NCBI GenBank assembly: GCA_965204765.1
Contig: CBDBFG010000003.1
Span: 62,001 to 126,000 of the forward strand
Direction: 5' to 3'
Length of the DNA stretch: 64,000 nt
Origin: CBDBFG01 sp965204765
GTDB lineage: Bacteria; Pseudomonadota; Alphaproteobacteria; Caedimonadales; UBA9215
Shown: positions 45,823 to 55,244 of the stretch, in pieces
How the letters are laid out: each line of letters opens with the position of its first letter
Numbering within the stretch: position 1 is the first letter of the stretch
Program-made: the position numbers and the translations under genes
Notes under the pieces: generated by a model
What the model saw: only the letters and a program-made list of their open reading frames with translations
Database searches by the model: none
Told to the model about the DNA's origin: nothing

Positions 45823-48800
45823 ATGAAAAAAACCTCATCGTACATCCTTATTACACTATTATTGGCATTTTGCTTAACATTTATCTTGGCATTGTACAAA
45901 ATGCGGAACGATAAAATAAGTATAAACTTTGTTAAACCTTATCTAGTGAAAACTTTTCTCAATAATAAAGCTAAGTGCGGTGAGATAGAATTATATACAG
46001 ACAAAAACATTACAAAATTTACTATCAGCATAAAAAACTTTAGTTACATGTCACATGATAAACTTGCAACCACTATTAATGATATTAGGATAAGCTTTAC
46101 GCTACGTGATCTACTAAGACTTAATATAAACTCTCCATCTATTATAATAAATCAAGCCCATATTAATATTCCATTAGACTTAATAATAAAAGGCAATAAT
46201 ACCAAACCCCCCCGTTCTATACCGCTCATATATACCTTACGTAATATATCGGTCATCGATAGTACAATATCAGTATACGACAAGAAACAAGAATTAATAG
46301 ACACGCTAGTTGTCAGTGGGCACTTGAATGATAACTTTAACGATAAAACAGGAAAAATTACATTTAAAAACAACCACAACAACACAAGTATTCATTTATC
46401 TAGCAAATATAACAATGCCAAAAATAAATTACACTGTTTTTGCGATATATATGCTACTAACTCTAAACTGTTAAATAGTATTTTTCCCACTGACATTACC
46501 GTCAAAGAAATAAAAACTAAAATACATTATGCCTACTTTATCAAAGATAAAAAACACTATGCAAAAGTTAGTGGCTATATTCCCCGTATTTTACTTAATA
46601 TAGATATAAATCAACAAGATATCCGAATATCAGAAATTACCTTTTCTGGTAACACTATGGATACATTGGTTACAATTAATAAAATAGAGTTTAACTATCA
46701 AGATCACCCTATCAACGTCACAGGTAGTGGATATATTAATAATAACCTAATAAAACTGCAAGCTAATATAAAAACTGCTGATATAGACATAGCAAATTTA
46801 AATAGACTATGGCCATCTAATGTCATATCACCCGTAAGGAAATGGGTAATTAGTAGCATAAAAAATGGAAAAATTCACAATAGCTCTGTTGCTATTGATA
46901 TCGCATATAATACGAATAATAATTCATTACAATATAATAACTTAAAGGGCCAATTTGCTCTGCAAAACATCAATATATCATATTTAGATACTATGCCATT
47001 GATAACAAATTTTGCCGCCAATGTTTACTTTGATAGTACAAAGTTTAACCTGAATGTAATTAGCGGAAAAAGTAATAGATTATTAATTAAACAGGGTCAA
47101 ATAAATATTGGCAATCTCTCTGACCCACAAGCACATTTAGATCTTAAATTAAATTTAGATGGGAAACTAGCTGATATGCTATCCTTGATTAATCATAAGC
47201 CGCTTGCGTATGCTAACAAATATGGACTCGATCCAAACAAATCATCTGGCACTGTCAATGCTAATCTCACCATGGATATGCCTGTATCTTTACCATTTAA
47301 TGCCGATAAAATAACAACTAATCTAAATGCACAAATCACAAACTTTTCGCTACAAGATGTTACCCCTATGAAGCTAAAACTTACCAATGGAAATTGCACA
47401 CTAGCAGTTGCCCCCAGCAAAACTACTTTGCGAGGAACAGCAAATATTAAAAATAATAAACTTACTATTGACATAGGATATGACCAATCAAAAGACAGTA
47501 CATCTGTCGAAATTAACACGTTGCTTAACCAAAAACTAATTCAAGATTTGTTTTCACCAAACATACCCGATATTATCGAAGACAACTGCAAAATTAACCT
47601 TAAATATCTTAAAGCAAAAGATATCAACCGTATAACCATATATTCGAACATCACCAATATAGGATCTAACTTTTTATTTTATAACAAGCCAAAGAATGAA
47701 CATGCAGAAATAACTAGTCAAATCTTACTTGGCAAAGAAAACCATATTATGGGGCACTCTACGATCATTACTTCTAATAATGATTGGAATATTAAATTAA
47801 AATCGCATAAGGTAAAAAATCAACGCAATGCTGTAAGCCTCTCATATACCCATAACAAACAAAATCATTTAGAATGTCTAATACAAAATACTAACAATTT
47901 TTCATATAATATCGATCTTAATTGTAAGTTTATTGATCTTTCATTGCTGAAACAAATTTCTTCTAGTCCTACAACGCTTGATAAATCTTTTAATGTTACC
48001 GCCCGAATTGGTAAACTACATCTAGGCGGTGCAATTGATCTATATAAAAATATACTCTCTTTTAATTATACAAACCAATTAAATAATATGAAATATCATG
48101 CTTCTATACTTCCTAACAATAACAAAGCACACAAAATCAATGCCTCATTAATAACTAAAGGAAAACTTAGAACAATAAAAATACAATCTAATGGCGGTGG
48201 TGAAACGTTAAAAGCATTTAATATATTTAACAATATAGAAGGAGGAGATCTAAAAATATATGCAGAAGAGGAATATTTATTCAATAATAAGGAATGGTTT
48301 GGAAAAGCAAAACTAAGCAATTTTACCCTTCATAATGTTCCATTTGTAACAAAATTATTTTCATTGATAAGCCCCACTGGAATTATCGACCTTGCTAACA
48401 ACAACGGAACTTTATTTACCAGTGCCAAAATGATATTCGGAGTAGCACACAATCACTTCAAGATACTAGCTAGTAGATCACATGGTGCCTCACTTGGAAT
48501 AATTCTAGATGGCAAAATAAAATTGATCGATGACCAATCATTACAATTAAGTGGCTCAGTAATTCCAGCTTATTTATTAAATAATTTATTATCTAATATA
48601 CCAATATTAGGGAATATACTAGCGGGAGGAAAAAATGGAGGACTCTTTGCCATTTCTTTTAGTATAGGGGGAAATATAGATTCACCTAAAATTTTCAGTA
48701 ATCCTTTCTCTGCCCTAACACCTGGTATTATAAAAAATATTTTACCTAATGATAATGATAATTATTGGTATAAAGACAAATGGATAAATGATGACCAAAC

Positions 48801-48831
48801 CGCAGAACAATCATTCAATAACAAGTTCTAG
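45823..48831 (+). CDS. Large AsmA-like/DUF3971 envelope protein
   Basis: 1002 residues. N-terminal membrane anchor at 6-26 (YILITLLLAFCLTFILALYKM), then a long beta-rich body with no cysteine-rich or catalytic motif. The end is the AsmA-like C-terminal domain: LISPTGIIDLANNNGTLF, LDGKIKLIDDQSLQLSGSVIPAYLLNNLL and NIPILGNILAGGKNGG in blocks, with NPFSALTPGIIKNIL at its close. This fits the alphaproteobacterial YhdP/TamB relatives, now thought to move phospholipids between membranes. Function inferred from the superfamily. Divergent from bcp. Confidence 0.82.
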   Translation: MKKTSSYILITLLLAFCLTFILALYKMRNDKISINFVKPYLVKTFLNNKAKCGEIELYTDKNITKFTISIKNFSYMSHDKLATTINDIRISFTLRDLLRLNINSPSIIINQAHINIPLDLIIKGNNTKPPRSIPLIYTLRNISVIDSTISVYDKKQELIDTLVVSGHLNDNFNDKTGKITFKNNHNNTSIHLSSKYNNAKNKLHCFCDIYATNSKLLNSIFPTDITVKEIKTKIHYAYFIKDKKHYAKVSGYIPRILLNIDINQQDIRISEITFSGNTMDTLVTINKIEFNYQDHPINVTGSGYINNNLIKLQANIKTADIDIANLNRLWPSNVISPVRKWVISSIKNGKIHNSSVAIDIAYNTNNNSLQYNNLKGQFALQNINISYLDTMPLITNFAANVYFDSTKFNLNVISGKSNRLLIKQGQINIGNLSDPQAHLDLKLNLDGKLADMLSLINHKPLAYANKYGLDPNKSSGTVNANLTMDMPVSLPFNADKITTNLNAQITNFSLQDVTPMKLKLTNGNCTLAVAPSKTTLRGTANIKNNKLTIDIGYDQSKDSTSVEINTLLNQKLIQDLFSPNIPDIIEDNCKINLKYLKAKDINRITIYSNITNIGSNFLFYNKPKNEHAEITSQILLGKENHIMGHSTIITSNNDWNIKLKSHKVKNQRNAVSLSYTHNKQNHLECLIQNTNNFSYNIDLNCKFIDLSLLKQISSSPTTLDKSFNVTARIGKLHLGGAIDLYKNILSFNYTNQLNNMKYHASILPNNNKAHKINASLITKGKLRTIKIQSNGGGETLKAFNIFNNIEGGDLKIYAEEEYLFNNKEWFGKAKLSNFTLHNVPFVTKLFSLISPTGIIDLANNNGTLFTSAKMIFGVAHNHFKILASRSHGASLGIILDGKIKLIDDQSLQLSGSVIPAYLLNNLLSNIPILGNILAGGKNGGLFAISFSIGGNIDSPKIFSNPFSALTPGIIKNILPNDNDNYWYKDKWINDDQTAEQSFNNKF

Positions 48832-48902
48832 AATAATTTTTTATTGATATTTCAGTATTATCAGTCTAACATCCGTATGTAGTTCAAGAGTATCGGGCAA
48901 AT

Positions 48903-50387
48903 ATGTTTTTACAAAAAGGTAAGAAAATCGAGTTGCAACATCCAAAAGCGTTGTACATACTTTTTTTCACAGAGTTGTGGGAAAGATTTAGTTTTTATGC
49001 CATTAGATCACTGCTGGTATTATATATGACGCGTGAGTTACTATTTGGTGACAGCAAATCTTATGCTATCCTCGGGGCTTATGGTGCTTTGATTTACGCC
49101 TCTAACTTAATTGGAGGATATTTATCTGACCATTTTCTAGGTAATAGGCGAGCTGTCATGATTGGTGGTATGATTATCGCCTGTGGTCACCTGACCCTAG
49201 CATTACCGACCAGTGATTCCTTGTTTTACGGATTATCCCTTTTAGTAGTAGGAACAGGATTATTCAAACCAAATATTTCAAGCTTTCTGGGACAATTTTA
49301 TGATAAGGATGACTCGAAAAGAGACAGTGGATTCACTTATTTTTATATGGGAATAAACATCGGTGGAGTACTGGGAACATTGTTATGTGGCTATATCGGT
49401 GAAACATTAGGTTGGCATTATGGATTTGGTGTCGCAGCATTCGGTATGTTAATAGGTCTGCGAGTATTTTACAAAGGAAGCAAGCATTTTGCAAATAAAG
49501 GATTGCCCAGTGATTTAAAAATGCTTGATGAACCCGTATTATTCAAATTATCAATGAACCACATAATCATTTTAGGATCTTTATTAGCTGCACCAATATT
49601 TGCATACCTGCTAAAGGACAGCAGAAGTCTGGGCGGGATATTGAACATAACGGGCTTATTAGGAATGATCTCTTTGCTGATTGTTGCTTTTAAAAGTAAC
49701 GATGAAGAAAAAAAATGCATACTTACCCTGTTATTTATGTTTGTGTTCTGGATATGTTACTGGTCGATTTGGGAGCAAATAGCCGGAACTATTTCACTGT
49801 TTACCGCTAGAAACGTTGATCGTAACATAATGGGTTTTATGCTACCCGCATCTTGGTCACAAGCACTTAATCCTATGTTTATACTTATACTAGGCCCTAT
49901 AGTATCCAAAACTTGGATTTATTTAGGCAGCAAAGGTAAATCGCCAATAGCTCCTATAAAATTTGTTATGGGTTTTGTCGCAACTGGATTAGGTTTTCTT
50001 ATATTTACGCTAGGTATAAAATATGCAGACGTTAATGGTATGGTTTCTATGGCATGGCTAATAGCGGGATTCCTATTATTTAGCCTAGGAGAGTTAGTTA
50101 TTTCTCCATCTGGATTATCGATGACTACAAAACTATCACCGGCAAGATTGTCGGGAGTCATGATGGGTTGTTTATTTTTCTCTATGGGACTAGCTAATTA
50201 TATAGCGCAAAGGATAGCTATATTATTTAGTACCAAACCAGGAACAGACCTTACCACTGATAAATATGCCTCACTTATCGCCTTTGATAGTACCTTTCTG
50301 TTTATATTTAAATTTGCTATGGTCACAGGGTTATTACTTTTAATATGTGTACCATTTATAGGAAAAGTATTTAGAAATCATAAATAG
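48903..50387 (+). CDS. POT-family proton-dependent peptide transporter
   Basis: 494 residues, about fourteen helices. Signature FFTELWERFSFYAIRSLLVLY (ExxERFxYY type) with the proton-coupling glutamates, FLGNRRAVMIGG and FTYFYMGINIGG (the second PTR2 signature). Imports di- or tripeptides; a nutrient route suited to an intracellular bacterium (inference). Confidence 0.93.
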   Translation: MFLQKGKKIELQHPKALYILFFTELWERFSFYAIRSLLVLYMTRELLFGDSKSYAILGAYGALIYASNLIGGYLSDHFLGNRRAVMIGGMIIACGHLTLALPTSDSLFYGLSLLVVGTGLFKPNISSFLGQFYDKDDSKRDSGFTYFYMGINIGGVLGTLLCGYIGETLGWHYGFGVAAFGMLIGLRVFYKGSKHFANKGLPSDLKMLDEPVLFKLSMNHIIILGSLLAAPIFAYLLKDSRSLGGILNITGLLGMISLLIVAFKSNDEEKKCILTLLFMFVFWICYWSIWEQIAGTISLFTARNVDRNIMGFMLPASWSQALNPMFILILGPIVSKTWIYLGSKGKSPIAPIKFVMGFVATGLGFLIFTLGIKYADVNGMVSMAWLIAGFLLFSLGELVISPSGLSMTTKLSPARLSGVMMGCLFFSMGLANYIAQRIAILFSTKPGTDLTTDKYASLIAFDSTFLFIFKFAMVTGLLLLICVPFIGKVFRNHK

Positions 50388-50493
50388 GTTATCATGCTAA
50401 AATCACCGTTACTGCAGAGTGCTGTCTGTAGGCTAGCATATTCCATAGCAATTTTATTATGCTTATGGTGCATGGTAATTTGGATTGTTTGAT

Positions 50494-51231
50494 ATGAATA
50501 ATACTACAGCTTATCTGACACATGACAGTGATGACAAGCATGCTATAAAAATTCATAACCTTACTGTTCAATATGGCAACTCGGAGGCTTTGCATAACAT
50601 ATCTGCTAATATTCTTTATGGTAGTCTAAACGCTATCGTGGGACCTAATGGCAGTGGCAAAAGCACCCTATTAAAAATACTCAATGCAATCGTCCCAATA
50701 CACAAAGGAACTGTATCCATTGCACAACCGTTACATAACAGTATTGGCTATCTACCACAAAAATCTGAAGTAGATACATATTTCCCAATTACCGTTAAAG
50801 AACTAGTCGCAATGGGATTTTGTCACCACCATGGACTATTTACTAAAATTAACGATCAAATGTTATCCGAGGTAATGATTGCACTATCCGAAGTTAATAT
50901 GCAACAACATGCACACAAATGGATACATGATTTATCCGGCGGACAATTTCAAAGAGTATTATTTGCAAGACTTATCTTGCAAAATGCTGACTTAATTTTA
51001 TTAGATGAACCATTTACAGCCGTAGACCAATATACTATAGAAGAATTGCTGAAATTAATTATGCAGTGGCATAAACAAGGCAAAACAATTCTAGTCGTTA
51101 ATCACGAAATGGATCTAGTAAAAAAATACTTCCCCAATACTATACTGTTGGCTAAGAAACTTATTGCATATGATCAAACTAACAAAGTAATAACCAACGA
51201 CAATATACAAAAAGCACGCAGCCAAAGCTAA
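50494..51231 (+). CDS. ZnuC-like metal ABC transporter ATPase
   Basis: 245 residues from the ATG at 50494 (a TTG three codons upstream is possible). Walker A GPNGSGKST, Q-loop YLPQKSEVD, signature DLSGGQFQR, Walker B LILLDEPFTAVDQ, H-loop VNHEMD. The Y-LPQ then typical MGF spacing fits the zinc/manganese importer class (ZnuC/MntB). No permease or binding protein is next to it, so the partners are elsewhere or the metal assignment is open. Confidence 0.8.
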   Translation: MNNTTAYLTHDSDDKHAIKIHNLTVQYGNSEALHNISANILYGSLNAIVGPNGSGKSTLLKILNAIVPIHKGTVSIAQPLHNSIGYLPQKSEVDTYFPITVKELVAMGFCHHHGLFTKINDQMLSEVMIALSEVNMQQHAHKWIHDLSGGQFQRVLFARLILQNADLILLDEPFTAVDQYTIEELLKLIMQWHKQGKTILVVNHEMDLVKKYFPNTILLAKKLIAYDQTNKVITNDNIQKARSQS

Positions 51232-51449
51232 GATATCCTGTACTACTACTAAATCTATATTGCTACGATAAACCTGTTAATAAAATGTCGAACAATGAGA
51301 ATTGTCGCTTTTAGTTAGTAAAACTTTAACACATAAAACATATGATAATACAATGTTAATAATAACAGTAGCACAAGCAACACAAATTATCAGAACATAT
51401 TGCAATTTCTTGCCACAGTTATAATAAACAATAAATACTTAGGATTACT

Positions 51450-52148
51450 ATGAATATGATGAATTATACGGACCTTATTCCATACCTTACTCTGATTACT
51501 ATTCTTGCCGGAGCAGTAGCCGCAGCATTTATTAAACCAGGTAAATTTAAAAATACCAAAACTGCGGTATTTATTTCTATTATGAGCAGTATGGCAGTGG
51601 TCATCATCTCGTTCGACGTAATATTAACAACAAATAGTTTGGAAAAACAAAACATGGTTAACAATGCTAAATTCACTAAGCAAGCGATTGATAAATTGTG
51701 GCTTTTCCCTAATCAGCTGCTTAAAGATGCAAAACACGCAAGACCAGAGTTTATCTCTAGCTTATATTATAATAATAATACCGTATATAATTTAACTAAG
51801 CATAATGTCACAGAACCTACCATAAAATCTGAAATGGAAGAACAATACATCGCTCTTGTACTTATACAATCTTGGGAAGACTATTTGACCCTTAGAAATC
51901 TGGATAAGACAGGCGATACGGTATGGATACATAACTTTCTTCAATGGGCACAAAGCCCCTATTTAAAAAAAATATATGACAACTTAAAGTATAACTTTAG
52001 CGCCACCACCATTGAGTTCGGTAATTTATTGTTCAAGTATGCCAATACTATCCCCGTACCATCCAACGATCCTGAAATTTATAAAGAAACGACTATCAAG
52101 CTACTTAATGATCCAAAGTCAAAACAAATATTTCAAACAAAAAAATAA
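51450..52148 (+). CDS. Membrane protein of unknown function
   Basis: 232 residues, not recognised. Two membrane helices (about 9-27 and 40-60), then a polar C-terminal ~170 residues that read as helical, with TKQAIDKLWLFPNQLL, SSLYYNNNTVYNLTKHNVTEP, LIQSWEDYLTLRNLD and VWIHNFLQWAQS. No catalytic motif. The ribosome binding site is TTAGGATTACT. It could be a sensor or periplasmic-exposed structural protein; no function proposed. Confidence 0.65.
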   Translation: MNMMNYTDLIPYLTLITILAGAVAAAFIKPGKFKNTKTAVFISIMSSMAVVIISFDVILTTNSLEKQNMVNNAKFTKQAIDKLWLFPNQLLKDAKHARPEFISSLYYNNNTVYNLTKHNVTEPTIKSEMEEQYIALVLIQSWEDYLTLRNLDKTGDTVWIHNFLQWAQSPYLKKIYDNLKYNFSATTIEFGNLLFKYANTIPVPSNDPEIYKETTIKLLNDPKSKQIFQTKK

Positions 52149-52410
52149 ACTATGAATCACAATAATAATGTTCTTTTCATCGCAAGCGTGGAAACATCAT
52201 GCAATGCGCATTATCTTTAAAATAGTTTTGATTAGTGTAATTTGATTATATGCTACTACTACTTAAAATATCCATGATAATACAGTAACTATCATATCGA
52301 TTTATCCACGCAATAAACCGACGTAAATTAGTACAAAAAAACAAATGTTTACAAACTTCAGGACTATCATAACGCGAGATATAAGCAATGATTAAAATAA
52401 TATGACTTCA

Positions 52411-53208
52411 CTATTTCGGCGTTAATAATGACCTTCTATTAGTACGAGTAATAAAATTAATTAACAACTCAACATAACTATCATTAGCATGTTGTTCCTT
52501 TATTCTAGCAATATTATTCTGTAAAGTATCACCGTTATGAAATAGACTGTCATATATTTCACGCAAAGTATCTATTTGCTTACGAGTAAATCCTTGCCGT
52601 TTAAGACCTATGATATTTAGACCAGTCAAAGAGGCACGTTCTCCCTTCACATGACCATAAGGAATTACATCGTGTTCTACTCCGCTCATCCCACCGATAA
52701 TCGCATAATCACCGATGGTAACAAATTGATGAATCGCTGACAAACCACCAATAATGGCATAATTTCCTATATTTACATGCCCTGCAAGTGTAGCATGATT
52801 AGCCATCTGTACACTATTACCGACAACACAATCATGTGCCACATGAGTGCAAGCCATCAATAAACAATTATCCCCTATAATAGTCTCCATTTTATCACCA
52901 GCAGTACCAGGCTGTATCGTAGCATATTCACGAATTATATTATTATTACCAATAATGACCCGCGATTGTTCACCTTTGAACTTTAAGTCCTGTGGTTTAT
53001 TAATAGATACAAAGGGATATAACTCATTATTCTTTCCAATTTTACATGCAACATTATCAATTACTACATGAGAGTGCAAATGAGTGTTATCACCTATACA
53101 TACATCTTTTCCGATTACACAATACGCTCCTACAGTAACCCCATCACCTAATTTTGCGGCTTCGTGTACAATTGCAGTATGATGAATGTTTGTCTTATTC
53201 GAGTTCAT
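52411..53208 (-). CDS. lpxA: UDP-N-acetylglucosamine acyltransferase
   Basis: 265 residues. First step of lipid A synthesis. Left-handed beta-helix of hexapeptide repeats (IHHTAIVHEAAKLGDGVTVGAYCVIG onward in blocks). Catalytic His in ACTHVAHDC, and AGHVNIGNYAIIGGLSAIHQFVTIGDYA and GLKRQGFTRKQI at the C-terminal helical end. Follows fabZ by 17 bases. Confidence 0.95.
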   Translation of the reverse strand: MNSNKTNIHHTAIVHEAAKLGDGVTVGAYCVIGKDVCIGDNTHLHSHVVIDNVACKIGKNNELYPFVSINKPQDLKFKGEQSRVIIGNNNIIREYATIQPGTAGDKMETIIGDNCLLMACTHVAHDCVVGNSVQMANHATLAGHVNIGNYAIIGGLSAIHQFVTIGDYAIIGGMSGVEHDVIPYGHVKGERASLTGLNIIGLKRQGFTRKQIDTLREIYDSLFHNGDTLQNNIARIKEQHANDSYVELLINFITRTNRRSLLTPK

Positions 53209-53225
53209 ATTAATCTACTTCCCAA

Positions 53226-53678
53226 TCAATTAGTATTATCAACAACCATAGCGGTAAACTGAGCTTCGGCATGCAATACATTATTGACCTTAGCTTTCCC
53301 GCTAAATTTCCATACTTTATTACGATTTTGTACTTTTTCTACATACATCTCTAACACATCACCAGGTAACACTGGTTTTCTAAACTTCACATCATTCATG
53401 CTCATAAAGTATACTGAGAAATCACTCTGTAATTCTCCTAAACTATGACACACCAATGCTCCGGCTGTTTGAGCCATAGCTTCAACAATTAGTACTCCCG
53501 GCATTATCGGTTCTTTGGGGAAATGGCCTTGAAAGAATTCTTCGTTAATAGAAACATTTTTAATACCCTTACAACTTTGCCCTATAACAATATTTTCTAT
53601 TCTATCGACCAACAACATCGGGTACCTATGCGGGATAAGGTTCATAATTTCCGTTATTGTTAATGTACTATCAGACAT
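53226..53678 (-). CDS. fabZ: 3-hydroxyacyl-ACP dehydratase FabZ
   Basis: 150 residues from the ATG at 53678, which has AAAGGTG five bases upstream; a GTG two codons earlier is less likely. Hot-dog fold motif IPHRYPMLLVDRI, catalytic His in EEFFQGHFPKEPIMPGVLIVEAMAQ and the GALV that follows. Dehydration step of fatty acid synthesis. In the lpxD-fabZ-lpxA order typical of proteobacteria. Confidence 0.96.
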   Translation of the reverse strand: MSDSTLTITEIMNLIPHRYPMLLVDRIENIVIGQSCKGIKNVSINEEFFQGHFPKEPIMPGVLIVEAMAQTAGALVCHSLGELQSDFSVYFMSMNDVKFRKPVLPGDVLEMYVEKVQNRNKVWKFSGKAKVNNVLHAEAQFTAMVVDNTN

Positions 53679-53680
53679 AT

Positions 53681-54694
53681 TCACACCTTTGTTTTGCCAT
53701 TAACTAATTTTGCAACTTTTACATTTTGCTTATGCCATTGCCTTATTGGTACAGCAGGAAATCCAGCTACCTTGCTCCCATTTGGTAAATCACGAAAAAC
53801 TCCTGCCCTAGATGCTATCTGCGTATAATCTCCTATACAAAGATGTCCAGCCACACCCACCTGCCCAGCAATCACAACATAATCGCCTATTTTTGTACTG
53901 CCAGCTATACCTACTTGTGACACAATAACACAATTACGCCCTATAGTAACACCATGACCTATTTGTACTAAATTATCTATCCTAGTACCAAATCCAATCC
54001 TTGTATCCTCTAAAGTACCGCGATCTATGGTAACATTTGCACCTATATCGATGTGATCTTCTAATACGACTATGCCTAGCTGTGGCACAGAAACATGACC
54101 CTTGCTATCCATATAAAAGCCAAAACCCGGTTGCCCTATGCAGGTACCAGGTGCAATTGTTACACTATCACCAATAATACAATGTGACAAAGTAACATTA
54201 GCAGCTATTTTACAATTTTTCCCTATTACAACCCCTTGCCCAATAACCGTGTTAGACCCAATTGTAGAATGATCTCCTATCTGTACATCATGACCCAAAG
54301 AAACTCCTCTACCTAAATGAACACTAGAATTATCATAGGTGTCAGCAGTAGACTCAGATTGAGAGGCAAGAGGATATAAATAACTCGTCACTTCCGCATA
54401 AGCACGATAGGGAGTAGAAGAAATTATAGCTAATGAATTTTTGGGCACAAAACTAGCAAACTTGTCCTCTATAATTACAAATCCAGCCTTTGTATCCTGC
54501 AACTGTTGCAAATATTTTTTGTTATGAAAGAAAGATAGATCGTTTTTTCCTGCACTATGAAGAGTTTGCACACTATATATTAATTTTTCTGCTGCATTAG
54601 AATGCTCACTGCAGTGTAAAGAAAGATTAAACTTAGATAACACTTCCTTAATACTAATGGGACCTATATTTGTAAAAAACCTTTTATCAACCAT
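53681..54694 (-). CDS. lpxD: UDP-3-O-acylglucosamine N-acyltransferase
   Basis: 337 residues. N-terminal uridine-binding domain (SFFHNKKYLQQL, then YAEV) followed by hexapeptide repeats. The catalytic His is in NLVQIGHGVTIGRNCVI, after DRGTLEDTRIG. C-terminal RQWHKQNVKVAKLVN. Third step in lipid A synthesis. Ends two bases before the fabZ start. Confidence 0.95.
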   Translation of the reverse strand: MVDKRFFTNIGPISIKEVLSKFNLSLHCSEHSNAAEKLIYSVQTLHSAGKNDLSFFHNKKYLQQLQDTKAGFVIIEDKFASFVPKNSLAIISSTPYRAYAEVTSYLYPLASQSESTADTYDNSSVHLGRGVSLGHDVQIGDHSTIGSNTVIGQGVVIGKNCKIAANVTLSHCIIGDSVTIAPGTCIGQPGFGFYMDSKGHVSVPQLGIVVLEDHIDIGANVTIDRGTLEDTRIGFGTRIDNLVQIGHGVTIGRNCVIVSQVGIAGSTKIGDYVVIAGQVGVAGHLCIGDYTQIASRAGVFRDLPNGSKVAGFPAVPIRQWHKQNVKVAKLVNGKTKV

Positions 54695-54700
54695 CGTATG

Positions 54701-55231
54701 TTATCTTAATATAGGAATATTGATATCAACTTTAGAAATTTTAGCATTAACAATTTTCAATACTTGATCAGTAACATCATGCCTGTCTTGATGGAAAATA
54801 ACGAAATTTTTTGGAATAATAAAATCTATTTTATTTTGCACGGCAAAATCAGAAATGATTTCCATTATTGTTTTTACTGCATTATCTCTGGCTGCACCAA
54901 ATGCCTCTTCCACTAACTTGCCTTCCTTAGCAAATTTTTGTTGTATTCTGATCACTTCTTTTTCAAACTCTTCCTTTAAACGCTGACTGTGCACAAGATC
55001 TTTTTCCTTTTTCATCATCGATTCTTTTTCACGCAAAACTTTTTCTGAATTTTCTACTCTTTTTTGTAACTCAACCCTTTTACGCTCACCTTCACCATTG
55101 ATAAATTTAGCAACATCAGATTCTTGTAATATTTTTTCTACATCCAAAACGACAATATATGCATCATTCTGAGCCATGCAAATATTGCAATTTACTAACA
55201 CACAAAACCATAAAACAATAAACCTAACCAT
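54701..55231 (-). CDS. OmpH/Skp-family periplasmic chaperone
   Basis: 176 residues from the ATG at 55231 (AATAGGGTACGTACT upstream). The longer frame starting 60 bases earlier overlaps bamA. Signal peptide MVRFIVLWFCVLVNCNICMA. Then YIVVLDVEKILQES, a long charged coiled coil (about 50-115), and DFIIPKNFVIFHQDRHDVTDQVL near the end, as in OmpH/Skp. Holds outer-membrane proteins for BamA, encoded just upstream. Confidence 0.88.
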   Translation of the reverse strand: MVRFIVLWFCVLVNCNICMAQNDAYIVVLDVEKILQESDVAKFINGEGERKRVELQKRVENSEKVLREKESMMKKEKDLVHSQRLKEEFEKEVIRIQQKFAKEGKLVEEAFGAARDNAVKTIMEIISDFAVQNKIDFIIPKNFVIFHQDRHDVTDQVLKIVNAKISKVDINIPILR

Positions 55232-55244
55232 AGTACGTACCCTA

